Positions 33,193 to 40,859 of a stretch of DNA of 64,000 nucleotides are shown one piece after another. The notes below the pieces were generated by a model that had not been told where the DNA came from, made no database searches, and was given only the letters and a program-made list of their open reading frames with translations. How positions within the stretch are numbered: position 1 is the first letter of the stretch; each line of letters begins with the position of its first letter. Source of the DNA: Methylobacterium sp. (GTDB lineage Bacteria > Pseudomonadota > Alphaproteobacteria > Rhizobiales > Beijerinckiaceae); NCBI GenBank assembly GCA_013823325.1, contig PNLY01000008.1:39148-103147 (forward strand), given 5' to 3'. The position numbers and the translations under genes were made by a program.

Positions 33193-34554
33193 CTGGTCAT
33201 ACCGCCCCAGCATCTCGGCCTTCAGCGCTTCTTCGCCGATCACCCGCGCCGCGCCGAGCCAGGCCTCTTCGATCTCGCCTGCGGCATTGCGGACGAGCTT
33301 CACCGGCTCACCGGGGCTGGCGAAGGCCGAGGCCTTGACGATGCGGCCCTGGTCCTCGCCCTCCGGCACGATCTCTCCGGCGTCCAGGAACGGGTTGAAC
33401 AGCGCCGGATTGGCCATCAGCACTTTGCCCTCGACCGGGACGAGATCGCCGGCGCCCCAGATCGTCCAGAGCCGCTTACGCCAGCGTTCGGTCGCCGGCG
33501 TCGGCGCGCCATGCTCGGCGAAGGTCCGGAAGACCTGGATCACGCCGTCGAGCCATGGATGGGCGAGGCCGTCGATGGCGTTGGTCAGCACTGAGACGGT
33601 GAGGCCCTGTTCCGGCACGGTGGCGGTGCGGGTGATGAAGCCCTGGAAGCCGCCGGAATGGCCGACCCAGTCCCAGCCGTCGCCGCCACCTGAAATCGTG
33701 CCGAGGCCATAATGGCGGCCGAGGCTGCTTTCGGCGTCGGGCCAGAGCCGGCGCGTCATCTCGCGACGGCTGAGCGCCGACAGCACGCTGCGTTCGGCCT
33801 TGGGCGAGAGCTGGGCGATATAGCGGGCGATGTCGGCCGCGGTCGCGACGAAGCCGGCGGCCGAGACCATGGCGTTGCCGGGATTGTCCGCCGGGATCAC
33901 GACGCGCCGGCCGAGCGGCTGCGTGCCGCTATGACCCTTCGCCATCGGCCCGGTCCACAGCGTGATATCGGGCCTGGTCTCCTTCAGCCCGGCCGGCGCG
34001 ACGATCTCGCGGGCGATCCAGTCGGAATAGGGCTCGCCGGTCACCGCCTCGATGACGAGGCCGAGCAGGCCGAAGCCGTGATTGGAGTATTTCAAGCGCT
34101 GCGAGGCAGGAAAGACCGGCGGGCGCGCCAGATCGGCGAGCAGCTCGTCCTTGTTCAGATAGGGCTTGCGGTCGAAGAACTGGCCGCAATCGACGCCGTC
34201 GCGCAGGAGGCCGGCGCTGTTGGAGAGAAGCTGCGTCAGCGTCACCGCCGCGACATCGGGATGCAGGCCGTCGACATACGCGCCGGCCTTGTCGTCGAGG
34301 CGCAGATGCCCTTGTTCGGCGAGGCGCAAGATGCCTGCGGCGGTGAAGCTCTTCGAATGCGAGGCGATCCGGAAGCCGTGGCGCGGCGTCAGTGCCTCGC
34401 CGGTCGAGAAGTCGGCGCTGCCGAAGGCGGCCTCCAGCACGATCTCGCCTTTGTCCGCGATCGCGACTGCGCAGCCGGGCTGGTCATGGAAACGGCGCTG
34501 GAATTCGAGCCAGCTTGCGACATAGTCGAGTGCTGCGGGCAGCCAGGGCTTCAT
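33175..34554 (-). CDS. Beta-lactamase/D-alanyl-carboxypeptidase family serine hydrolase
   Basis: A 459-residue class C-type serine hydrolase: catalytic S65-H-S-K68 in RIASHSKSF, Tyr-Ser-Asn in LKYSNHGFG and the HSG triad in GHSGGFQ. There is no signal peptide, so it may be a cytoplasmic esterase or peptidase rather than a beta-lactamase. A C-terminal domain of about 110 residues follows the hydrolase fold. The final residues RHARA and the stop are encoded by an intergenic repeat copy. MKPWLPAAL is chosen as start; MDCPMKPW (34566) is four residues longer. Confidence 0.85.
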   Translation of the reverse strand: MKPWLPAALDYVASWLEFQRRFHDQPGCAVAIADKGEIVLEAAFGSADFSTGEALTPRHGFRIASHSKSFTAAGILRLAEQGHLRLDDKAGAYVDGLHPDVAAVTLTQLLSNSAGLLRDGVDCGQFFDRKPYLNKDELLADLARPPVFPASQRLKYSNHGFGLLGLVIEAVTGEPYSDWIAREIVAPAGLKETRPDITLWTGPMAKGHSGTQPLGRRVVIPADNPGNAMVSAAGFVATAADIARYIAQLSPKAERSVLSALSRREMTRRLWPDAESSLGRHYGLGTISGGGDGWDWVGHSGGFQGFITRTATVPEQGLTVSVLTNAIDGLAHPWLDGVIQVFRTFAEHGAPTPATERWRKRLWTIWGAGDLVPVEGKVLMANPALFNPFLDAGEIVPEGEDQGRIVKASAFASPGEPVKLVRNAAGEIEEAWLGAARVIGEEALKAEMLGRYDQRHARA

Positions 34555-34721
34555 CGGGCAATCCATCCTCAGGCAGGTGGGACGCGCAGCTTGGCACGGG
34601 CAATGATCCCGCGTCAGCGCAGGAAAGCGGCGCGGCCATGCGTTGTGGCCGAATCGCCTTCGTCCTTGCCCTCGCGGCCCACGCGTGGCATCCGTCCGCG
34701 CAACGCATAAGGATCGTCATC

Positions 34722-34934
34722 GTGGACAAGACCGAACTCGCCAAGCTCGAAGCCTATCTCCGCCGCACCTTCGCCAACCACGGCATCAGCGTGCGCGCGC
34801 GGTTGAAGAAGACTGATTCGGCCGAGGTCTATCTCGCCGACGAGTTCATCGGCATCATCCATGTCGACGACGAGGACGGCGATCGCTCGTTCAACTTCAC
34901 CATGGCCATCCTCGACGTCGATCTCGAGGACTGA
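34722..34934 (+). CDS. DUF3126 family protein
   Basis: A 70-residue protein starting at a GTG: DKTELAKLEAYLRRTFANHG, then the conserved DSAEVYLADEFIGIIHVDDEDGDRSFNF (in pieces) and MAILDVDLED. This is the alphaproteobacterial DUF3126 family, function unknown. AAGGA lies upstream of the GTG. A longer frame with hydrophobic residues upstream lacks family similarity. It converges with the membrane-anchored protein at 34949. Confidence 0.85.
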   Translation: MDKTELAKLEAYLRRTFANHGISVRARLKKTDSAEVYLADEFIGIIHVDDEDGDRSFNFTMAILDVDLED

Positions 34935-34948
34935 GGCAGGGTCTCCGC

Positions 34949-35671
34949 TCAGCGCATCAGCCCGTCGATCGTGCGGCGCACGCCGCCGAGCATGACCTGC
35001 CAGTCGGCGACGATCGCGCGCGGGAAGCGGATGTTCACATCGACGCCGCGGTGGCGGAAGGTCACGCGGCAGGGCTCGTCGAGGCCGCTCTGGGCGGTCT
35101 CGACCGGGCAGCGCGCCGCAAAGCCGCGCCCGTCCGGCACAGAGACGTAGAGCTCGTCGCCCTCATAGGGCGAGCCTTTGCGGAAGCCGCGCACCACCAG
35201 CCCGCCCGGATTGGACCAGACGGTCGGCGTCAGGAAGCGGGCATAGGTCGAGAGCTGCGTCGCCGGCTCGTTGACCTTGTCCGGTGGGCTCAGGGTCACC
35301 AGCAGGCGATGCCGGGTGTCGGGCGTCACCGGCCCGAGGCTCGGCCAATCCAGGCGCAGGCGCGCCATGCCGACCAGTCGCCCGTCCTCGCCGTCGGCGC
35401 CCGTCAGGTTCTCCGGAATCGCCAGCACCACCTCGCCGACCCGTGACGCCTGCAGATCGGTGCCGGCGTCGGGGTGGGGGCGGGTGGCGAGCAGGGCCAG
35501 CCCAGTGCCGGCCAGTCCGAGCACGATAATCGCGGTCGCAAGCCGCAGCAGGGCGCGGTCGCCGCGCGGCAAAGCCGGCGCGGGGCGGCGCCTGAGATGA
35601 TTGCGGATCAGCGCCGCGACATCGGTGGCGTTGGCGAGCGGCTGGGTCTGGTCGGGCGCGTAGAGGCTCAT
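34949..35671 (-). CDS. Single-span membrane protein with periplasmic domain, unknown
   Basis: A 240-residue protein: cytoplasmic N-terminus of about 42 residues with an Arg-rich patch (NHLRRRPAPALPRGDR), one membrane helix (LATAIIVLGLAGTGLALLAT), and a periplasmic part with two cysteines in RCPVETAQSGLDEPCR, likely a disulfide. LLVTLSPPDKVNEP and YVSVPDGRGF have no match I recognise. It is a single gene between DUF3126 and the CtrA-type site at 35764. Confidence 0.65.
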   Translation of the reverse strand: MSLYAPDQTQPLANATDVAALIRNHLRRRPAPALPRGDRALLRLATAIIVLGLAGTGLALLATRPHPDAGTDLQASRVGEVVLAIPENLTGADGEDGRLVGMARLRLDWPSLGPVTPDTRHRLLVTLSPPDKVNEPATQLSTYARFLTPTVWSNPGGLVVRGFRKGSPYEGDELYVSVPDGRGFAARCPVETAQSGLDEPCRVTFRHRGVDVNIRFPRAIVADWQVMLGGVRRTIDGLMR

Positions 35672-35763
35672 CGGATTCGTCTCCGGGGCCGACGCGCGGC
35701 CCTGTCAGGAAACTGAAACAGAGCCGCCTTAACGCGCCGTAAACCATGTCGGGGCCGGCGTGG

Positions 35764-35778
35764 TTAACCAAAGGTTAA
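35764..35778. promoter_or_regulatory. TTAA-N7-TTAA site (CtrA-type)
   Basis: TTAACCAAAGGTTAA matches the CtrA consensus TTAA-N7-TTAA exactly and is itself a near palindrome. It lies 33 bp upstream of the start at 35811, in the gap between divergent membrane-protein genes. Confidence 0.5.
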
Positions 35779-35810
35779 AGCTTCGCTTTCGCAGTGACCG
35801 GCCTTGCGCC

Positions 35811-36173
35811 ATGGTTCGCCGGCATCCGCTGGAAGCCGCGCTCGTGACGCTCGAACCCTCCGCCGTCGAGGCCTTGAAATCGCTGGTCCTCGGCTTCGCC
35901 TTCGCCGGCCTGCTGGCCAGCGCCTTCGAATTGTTCACGCAGAAGCGGGCCGGTTTCGAGCTGTTGCAGAGCGGCGGCGTCGGCGCCGTGGCGAGCGTGC
36001 CGGTGGTGGTGTTCAGCGCGCCCTTCCTGATCCTGCGCAACACCGTGCGGGGCCGGCGGATCGAAGGGCGGCCCTTCTTCTTCGTGATGGCGGCGAGCAT
36101 GATCGCCTCGCTCTGGAGCCTGATCAGCGGCCGGGTCGTGCTCGACCTGCTGATGATGCTCGGAGCCGCTTGA
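35811..36173 (+). CDS. Three-span membrane protein, conserved alphaproteobacterial type
   Basis: About 120 residues with membrane helices near ALKSLVLGFAFAGLLASAFELF, GAVASVPVVVFSAPFLIL and FFFVMAASMIASLWSLI, and a conserved basic loop RNTVRGRRIEGRPF between the last two. The pattern resembles a small Rhizobiales membrane family (DUF6949, from memory, not certain). A GTG at 35844 is a likely alternative start. A CtrA-type site sits just upstream, so cell-cycle control is possible. Confidence 0.65.
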   Translation: MVRRHPLEAALVTLEPSAVEALKSLVLGFAFAGLLASAFELFTQKRAGFELLQSGGVGAVASVPVVVFSAPFLILRNTVRGRRIEGRPFFFVMAASMIASLWSLISGRVVLDLLMMLGAA

Positions 36174-36197
36174 CGGCGAGGGCGCCGGCCCTGCAAT

Positions 36198-36271
36198 CCT
36201 CCAGAGCAATTCCAGCAAAAGTGCGTAGCGGTTTTGCGCCCGGAGTTGCGTGAAGCCAAAGAGCTAGAGCT
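36198..36271. repeat. Rhizobiales-type intergenic repeat (AGAGCAATTCCAGCAAAAGTG...)
   Basis: The block from CCAGAGCAATTCCAGC through GTGCGTAGCGGTTTTGCGCCCGG to GAGCTAGAGC has the layout of a short interspersed repeat common in Hyphomicrobiales (AGAGCA...AAAGTG...CGGTTTTGCG...AGAGC, from memory). A single copy is visible here, between the membrane protein and the carbonic anhydrase gene. Confidence 0.5.
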
Positions 36272-36327
36272 TTGGAGGCGATCTGTATTCGCCGGCGAGG
36301 CTCTGGGAGAAGTCAGGAGGATCTGCC

Positions 36328-36858
36328 ATGCCGCTCTATTCGCTCGACGGGACCGCACCCGAGACGCCGCCGGAAGGGCAGTGGTGGCTCGCGCCCGACG
36401 CCCATGTCATCGGCCGGGTCCGGCTGGCGAAGGATGTCGGGATCTGGTTCGGCTCGGTGCTGCGCGGCGACAATGAGTGGATCGAGATCGGCGAGGCCAC
36501 GAATATCCAGGAAGGCTGCGTGCTCCACACCGACATGGGCGCGCCGCTCAAGGTCGGCGCCGGCTGCACCATCGGCCACCGCGCCATCCTGCATGGCTGC
36601 ACCATCGGCGAGAACAGCCTGATCGGCATGGGCGCGACCGTGCTCAACCATGTGAAGATCGGCCGCAACTGCCTGGTCGGCGCCAATGCGCTGGTGACCG
36701 AGGGCAAGGAATTCCCTGACAATTCGCTGATCGTCGGCTCCCCGGCCCGCGCGCTGCGCACCCTCGACGAGGCGGCGGCCGCAGGCCTGCGCGCCGCTGC
36801 CGCGGGCTATTCTGAGCGCTGGAAGCAGTTTGCCAAGGGCATGAAGCGGATCGACTGA
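36328..36858 (+). CDS. Gamma-class carbonic anhydrase family protein
   Basis: A 176-residue left-handed beta-helix protein built from hexapeptide repeats (IGRVRLAKDVGIW, IGEATNIQEGCVLHTDMG, VGAGCTIGHRAILHGC). The three zinc/iron histidines are H67, H84 and H89, as in YrdA/PaaY/CaiE-type proteins. It may hydrate CO2 or act as a metal-dependent scaffold; activity is variable in this subfamily. GGAGG precedes the ATG. A strong hairpin follows the stop. Confidence 0.9.
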   Translation: MPLYSLDGTAPETPPEGQWWLAPDAHVIGRVRLAKDVGIWFGSVLRGDNEWIEIGEATNIQEGCVLHTDMGAPLKVGAGCTIGHRAILHGCTIGENSLIGMGATVLNHVKIGRNCLVGANALVTEGKEFPDNSLIVGSPARALRTLDEAAAAGLRAAAAGYSERWKQFAKGMKRID

Positions 36859-36900
36859 CCGCTTATCTGTTCCACAGCTCGGCTCTTCCGAAAACGAAGC

Positions 36901-36929
36901 GGGCCGGCTCCCGGGGAAGGAGCCGGCCC
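36901..36929 (+). terminator. Strong GC hairpin after the carbonic anhydrase gene
   Basis: GGGCCGGCTCC-CGGGGAA-GGAGCCGGCCC: 11-base perfect arms, 43 bp past the stop. There is no T-run, so it may rely on Rho or act in mRNA protection. Confidence 0.55.
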
Positions 36930-37059
36930 TGGACGTGCCCGGTCGGGGACGGGTGGGTGGGGACGTGACCGGACTCGTCGTCTGGTGGCGAAGCCCGTCT
37001 AGACTTCGCCGGTCTGGTATTCGCGCCGGGTTTCGTCCCCGCCCGGCGCGTTGTCTTGT

Positions 37060-37692
37060 TCAGCGCAGCGAGGCCACCGTCGAGGTCGAGAGGCCGCCGA
37101 GTGAGGCCCAGCCGGTGCGGGCCTGGGATTCACGCTTGACGTAGGTGTAGCCGGTCTGGCTCCACGGCAGGATCGCGTTGCGCTTGTTGTCGAGGATGAA
37201 GTCGCCGCGGTCGGTGCGGATCATCAGCACGGCATGGCCGGCATTCTCCTCGTCGATCACGACGGTGACGCGCATGGCACGACGCGGCAGGCCGGCTTCG
37301 GCCAGGCGCTGGCGCTTCAGCAGGACATAATCCTCGCAATCGCCCTTGCCGTCGGTCGGAATGTCCCAGCGGTCGACCACGCCCCAATGGTCCTGGTCGG
37401 TGACGGCTTCGATCTCGCGGTTGGCCTTGACGTTGGCGGCGACGATCAGCTTCCAGGTCTTGGCTGTCAGCTCGATCTGCTCGGCCTCGCGGGTGTCGAC
37501 GGCGCATTCGCTCGGGCTGCGCTTGCAGAAGTCCACCCAGGCGTAAGGCGCCCGGGCTTCGCCGCCGGCGACGATCGGCGCGCTGGCGACCGGCAGGCCG
37601 CCGGTCTGCTGCGCCTCAGCGCCGGTCACGCCGGCGAGGGTGATGATGGTAGCAGCGGCCAGGCCGCGAAATCCCCGAAAACCCGAAAACAT
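37060..37692 (-). CDS. Bacterial transglutaminase-like cysteine peptidase (BTLCP)
   Basis: A 210-residue exported protein: signal peptide ending near GAEAQ, then a papain-fold domain with catalytic C119 in GDCEDYVLLKR, H153 in AGHAVLMIR and D168 in FILDN. The family is frequent in alphaproteobacteria and often linked to c-di-GMP-controlled adhesins (LapG relatives), but this subgroup has no LapD partner nearby. The tandem PilZ protein 0.5 kb away is a suggestive neighbour. The C-terminus RTGWASLGGLSTSTVASLR is low complexity. Confidence 0.9.
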   Translation of the reverse strand: MFSGFRGFRGLAAATIITLAGVTGAEAQQTGGLPVASAPIVAGGEARAPYAWVDFCKRSPSECAVDTREAEQIELTAKTWKLIVAANVKANREIEAVTDQDHWGVVDRWDIPTDGKGDCEDYVLLKRQRLAEAGLPRRAMRVTVVIDEENAGHAVLMIRTDRGDFILDNKRNAILPWSQTGYTYVKRESQARTGWASLGGLSTSTVASLR

Positions 37693-37823
37693 GTCGTCCC
37701 CTTTCCTGTCCCGGGAACGACCATGCTCTTGGGCTGTAGAGATCGCTTGAAATGAAAGCGGACAATTTTACTGAAATCGAGCCTATTGAAGATCAAAGTA
37801 CTTACAGAGAATCATGTATAAAA

Positions 37824-37850
37824 GCGAGGGTAAGAATTTTCAGCCCTCGC
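37824..37850. other. Hairpin in AT-rich leader
   Basis: GCGAGGG and CCCTCGC flank a 13-base A/T-rich loop. With no T-run it is not a classic terminator. It precedes the TTAACYAT array by 12 bp. Confidence 0.4.
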
Positions 37851-37861
37851 GTGAGGAAGTC

Positions 37862-37901
37862 TTAACTATGGATCTCCTTAACCATCCAGTCTCTTAACCA
37901 T
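37862..37901 (+). promoter_or_regulatory. Three TTAACYAT boxes at exact 16-bp spacing
   Basis: TTAACTAT, TTAACCAT and TTAACCAT start at 37862, 37878 and 37894. TTAACCAT is a known CtrA half-site in Caulobacter. A 16-bp register (about one and a half turns) suggests cooperative binding of a regulator. The controlled transcript is not obvious; the BTLCP gene reading left, 170 bp away, is the nearest start. Confidence 0.45.
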
Positions 37902-38236
37902 GAGGTCGAGGCTGGCAATCCCTTGTTAAGGGTTGCCGCGCCGAGCGGGCAAGACAGGGGCACTCTTTTCACGGTTGGAGACGACGGCGGGCAAGGGCCG
38001 CCTTTGGTCGTTAGAGAGAGGTCGTTGCCGCTGCGCCTCCTATGGCGCGGCGCCGGCCTTCATCCGCCCGTTCTTCCACAGGCCAGGAGGGGGCTCTCTC
38101 AGGATATCTCTTCTGGCGAAGATTTCCGGAGCCGGAAAACGCATGGCGAGCCGCTGCCCGGCCTTGCGGGGGCCAAGCGCAGCGCCTCTGAATTGCCTTG
38201 AAGGCTCAGCCGAACGGAAGAAGCGCTTGCGCGCCC

Positions 38237-38851
38237 TCAGAGCTCGAGATTCTCGTCGAGCGCGTCGGCCGAGAGCGGCATGCGGAACTGGGCCGCGTAG
38301 CCCCCGTCGAAGCGGCGCACGATCATCGCCGCGGTGCCGCCGAGCCGGATCGCCGTGCCCATCTCGAACTGGTGGTCGCTGGCGAAGGCAGCGCCCGACA
38401 GCGAGATGTCGATCAGCCGCACGGCGTGCTCGCTGCCGTCTTCCAGAGTGATGATGCAGCGCGGGTTGCGCGGCACGATGCGCTCATGGCGCCGATCCTC
38501 GGGCAGGCCGAGTTCGTCGCGATTGGCGAGCCAGGTCAGCTGGGCGGTGAATTTCTCGCGCTTGCGGCTGGTCGCGGTGATGGTCATCGCGAAGCCGGCC
38601 GGCGTGGTGCGCACTGCCGTGCCTTCAATTCGGCCGAGATGCTCGAGGTAGACGATGACGCGATCGCCGATCATCGGCTTGGCCGGCGCGACCATGTGCA
38701 GGCCGCCCGGCGAGATGTCGGTGGTCTGGCAGGGATATTCCATGCGATTGGGCAGCATGTAGCGTCCGAGCAGGACGACTTTCATGCGCTGATGTCGCCG
38801 GCGCTCGACCGGGACCGAGCCCGTCTTCGGATTTTGGGGCGCCGTGAGCAT
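38237..38851 (-). CDS. Tandem PilZ-domain protein (c-di-GMP receptor)
   Basis: A 204-residue protein with two PilZ domains in a row. The first has R18-xxx-R22 (RRHQR) and D45-I-S-P-G-G50; the second has R120-xxx-R124 (RRHER) and D148-I-S-L-S-G153. Both keep the c-di-GMP contact residues, so each could bind a nucleotide dimer. There is no catalytic domain or membrane helix. Likely outputs are motility, exopolysaccharide or cell-cycle control, by analogy. A PAS protein gene lies 65 bp upstream on the same strand. Confidence 0.9.
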   Translation of the reverse strand: MLTAPQNPKTGSVPVERRRHQRMKVVLLGRYMLPNRMEYPCQTTDISPGGLHMVAPAKPMIGDRVIVYLEHLGRIEGTAVRTTPAGFAMTITATSRKREKFTAQLTWLANRDELGLPEDRRHERIVPRNPRCIITLEDGSEHAVRLIDISLSGAAFASDHQFEMGTAIRLGGTAAMIVRRFDGGYAAQFRMPLSADALDENLEL

Positions 38852-38916
38852 TGCAAACTCTGTTTCTACCAGAGTGATGCTACCGGCTCGCGGGTTAAGA
38901 GGTAGTTAGGGCAACC

Positions 38917-39489
38917 TCACACACGTCCACCGGGCAGGAGCATCAGCTTCGGCCGCTTGTCCTGGGCTGCAGCTTCGGTCGGGCGCTGCGTGCGCACATC
39001 CGGCCAGATCATCCTGAGCGAGATCATCCGCATCGACTCGAGCGTGTCGAGCCCAAGCCATTCCGGCGACAAGGCCGGGGACAGGGCGCCGAGGATGCGG
39101 GCATGGGTGCGTCCGCGATAGCGCAGCGGCAGCAGCAGCAGTTCGAGATGGACGCTCGCGCCGTTCTGCGTCTGGGCCGAGAGTCCGGCGACGGCGCCTG
39201 CCGTTTCGTCCATCACGGTCTGGACCAGCCGGCGCATGTCGCCCTGAGCCTCGACGTCGGGCCAGAGCGCGGCGAAGGCGCGCCCCCGCAGTTCGCGGCC
39301 GAACAGGGCGCAGAGCCGCGTCCCGGCCAGGCGGAAGACCGGGCCGATTGGCTCGTTCTCCAGCACGAAAGTGTCGGCCAGCGCATGGCGCAGCGCGCCG
39401 GGTTCGATCTCGCCCCGTTCGGGGGCGCTCCGTTCGCCGCGCAACGTGTCCCAGTAGTCGAAAACCAGGCGGGTGCTCGGATTCTTCAT
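38917..39489 (-). CDS. PAS-domain protein (PAS_5 family)
   Basis: A 190-residue protein starting MKNPSTRLVFDYWDTLRGER. The single PAS_5-type domain covers most of it (ALADTFVLENEPIGPVFRLAGTRLCALFG, in pieces, and LLLLPLRYRGRTHARILGAL). Single-domain PAS_5 proteins are common in alphaproteobacteria; the Caulobacter one (MopJ) modulates the cell-cycle CtrA system. An extension to 39666 is open but not family-like. A perfect TTAA-N7-TTAA site lies 170 bp upstream. Confidence 0.85.
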   Translation of the reverse strand: MKNPSTRLVFDYWDTLRGERSAPERGEIEPGALRHALADTFVLENEPIGPVFRLAGTRLCALFGRELRGRAFAALWPDVEAQGDMRRLVQTVMDETAGAVAGLSAQTQNGASVHLELLLLPLRYRGRTHARILGALSPALSPEWLGLDTLESMRMISLRMIWPDVRTQRPTEAAAQDKRPKLMLLPGGRV

Positions 39490-39658
39490 GTCGTGTCCAG
39501 TCCGGTCTGCGCCGTCCCTGTTCGTGCGAAGGCGTGTCAAATCGGATCGCTTTCGTTCGAGGTGGGGACTGTCGGGCCCTTGCGAATCGGCAGGACGCAG
39601 CCCGCATGCCGTCTTGCCACGCGACCCGGACAGGGGGAGGCGGCAGGGTCGGTTAAGG

Positions 39659-39673
39659 TTAATCAAGCGTTAA
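39659..39673. promoter_or_regulatory. TTAA-N7-TTAA site (CtrA-type)
   Basis: TTAATCAAGCGTTAA fits the CtrA consensus exactly, with a further TTAA overlapping upstream (GGTTAAGGTTAA). It lies 170 bp before the PAS gene start and 12 bp before the tiny frame at 39685. Confidence 0.5.
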
Positions 39674-39684
39674 GCTTGTGGAAG

Positions 39685-39774
39685 ATGCCTAAAATGCCGC
39701 ATAAATCGGTCGTCGAATTCGAGCCGGCGCGTAGCGCCGGGCTCACTGGAAAAGGCGGGGGCGCGGGGGCGTGA
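39685..39774 (+). CDS. Tiny ORF (29 aa) or small RNA ending at a terminator
   Basis: It starts MPKMPHKSVVEFEP and ends in a Gly/Ala-rich tail; a GGAAG ribosome site fits the second Met (39694) best. A CtrA-type site precedes it and a hairpin with T-run follows 17 bp after the stop. The unit may encode a peptide or be a non-coding RNA; its length alone cannot decide. Confidence 0.35.
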   Translation: MPKMPHKSVVEFEPARSAGLTGKGGGAGA

Positions 39775-39790
39775 CCGGCCGGGGAGGAGA

Positions 39791-39818
39791 GGGGAGAGCG
39801 ACCGCTCTCCCCTTTTCT
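39791..39818 (+). terminator. Rho-independent terminator
   Basis: GGGGAGAGC-GACC-GCTCTCCCC, nine-base perfect arms, followed by TTTTCTGTT. No full-size gene ends here on the plus strand, so it must serve the short transcript upstream. Confidence 0.8.
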
Positions 39819-39854
39819 GTTGCCTGCCGCAGGCCCATGCGCCAGTGAGGCACG

Positions 39855-40673
39855 ATGTCGGCGAACCCAGACGATCCCCATGGCCCGCCAGCGCGCGAGC
39901 CGGTCTTCAACCTGCCCGGCGCCGTCGTCTGGCTGATCGCGGCCCTGGCGCTGATCCAGGGCGCGCGCGAGCTGCTCAGCGAGCGTGACGATTTCCTGCT
40001 CGTCTCCTGGCTCTCCTTCGTGCCGGCGCGGCTGACGCTCTGGTTCGCGCCGGAGCGCCTGGAGGAGATCGCGCGTTCGCTCGGCACCTCCGGCAAGCCC
40101 GATTTCGTCCAGCGCCTGCAACTGGTCCGCCTGCTGCTGGCCGATGGCGGTGGTCAGCCCTGGACGCTGCTCAGCTACGGGCTCCTGCACGGCTCCTGGC
40201 TGCATCTGGTCTCGAACGTCGTCTGGCTCGCGGCTTTCGGCAGTCCGGTCGCGCGCCGGCTCGGGGCCGGGCGCTTCCTGCTGCTGATGGCGCTGTCCAC
40301 CATCGCCGGCGCCCTGCTGCACTGGTGGTCACGCGAACTCGACGTGCTGCCGCTGGTCGGCGCCTCCGCCGGTGTCTCGGGTGCGACGGCCGCGGCGATC
40401 CGCTTCGTCTTCTCGCCGGGCGTGCATTTCGGCGGGCTCGGCCATGACGAGGTGGTGCGTGCGATTCCTGCCGAGCCCCTCGGCGGTCTCTGGCGCAATT
40501 CGCGGGCGATGCTGTTCGTGGTGATCTGGTTCGTCACCAACATCATCTTCGGTGCCGGCCTGGTGCCGATCCTCGGCGAAGAGACCAGCATCGCCTGGGA
40601 GGCGCATATCGGCGGCTTCCTCGCCGGGCTCCTGCTGTTCCCGCTCTTCGATCGCGGGCCGGTCCGGCGCTAG
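39855..40673 (+). CDS. Rhomboid intramembrane serine protease
   Basis: A 272-residue protein with six or seven membrane helices. It has LLHGSWLHLVSNVVWL (helix 2 with the conserved HxxxN), the nucleophile S171 in LVGASAGVSG, and H251 in WEAHIGGFLAG. It would cleave membrane-anchored substrates within the bilayer; none can be named. The motif reads GASAG instead of the usual GASG, which deserves checking. It is preceded by the terminator at 39791, so it has its own promoter. Confidence 0.85.
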   Translation: MSANPDDPHGPPAREPVFNLPGAVVWLIAALALIQGARELLSERDDFLLVSWLSFVPARLTLWFAPERLEEIARSLGTSGKPDFVQRLQLVRLLLADGGGQPWTLLSYGLLHGSWLHLVSNVVWLAAFGSPVARRLGAGRFLLLMALSTIAGALLHWWSRELDVLPLVGASAGVSGATAAAIRFVFSPGVHFGGLGHDEVVRAIPAEPLGGLWRNSRAMLFVVIWFVTNIIFGAGLVPILGEETSIAWEAHIGGFLAGLLLFPLFDRGPVRR

Positions 40674-40859
40674 CTGCAACCGGAGCGCGCACGCTTTCGA
40701 CGCGAGCGCCTTGCCGTCGCCTCAGACTTCGCTCACAGTCGAACGAGTCCAAGCTGGCGTCGTATCGCGGACACAACGATCCGCGGTTCGACGCAGCTCC
40801 CGTCGAACCCATCAAACGAGCGCCGGTCAACGGTGCCGCTACCGTCGGAGGAGAAATCG

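Larger units (their letters stand above)
37693..38236. other. 544-bp intergenic region with AT-rich regulatory segment
   Basis: No convincing gene. The segment 37740-37930 is the most AT-rich non-island DNA of the window and holds a hairpin (37824-37850) and three evenly spaced TTAACYAT boxes (37862-37901). The remaining 300 bp, GC-rich, have short open frames whose composition does not look coding. The flanking genes are the BTLCP start (reading left) and the PilZ stop. Confidence 0.5.
39490..39854. other. Divergent intergenic region with CtrA-type site, tiny ORF and terminator
   Basis: The 365 bp between the PAS gene (leftward) and the rhomboid gene (rightward) contain a TTAA-N7-TTAA site, a 29-codon frame and a rho-independent terminator in that order, suggesting a short independent transcript. 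Each is listed separately. Confidence 0.5.

Noticed and set aside
37923-38201. A 92-codon frame in the large intergenic region
   Set aside because: No ATG or ribosome site, no protein-like pattern and atypical codon use.
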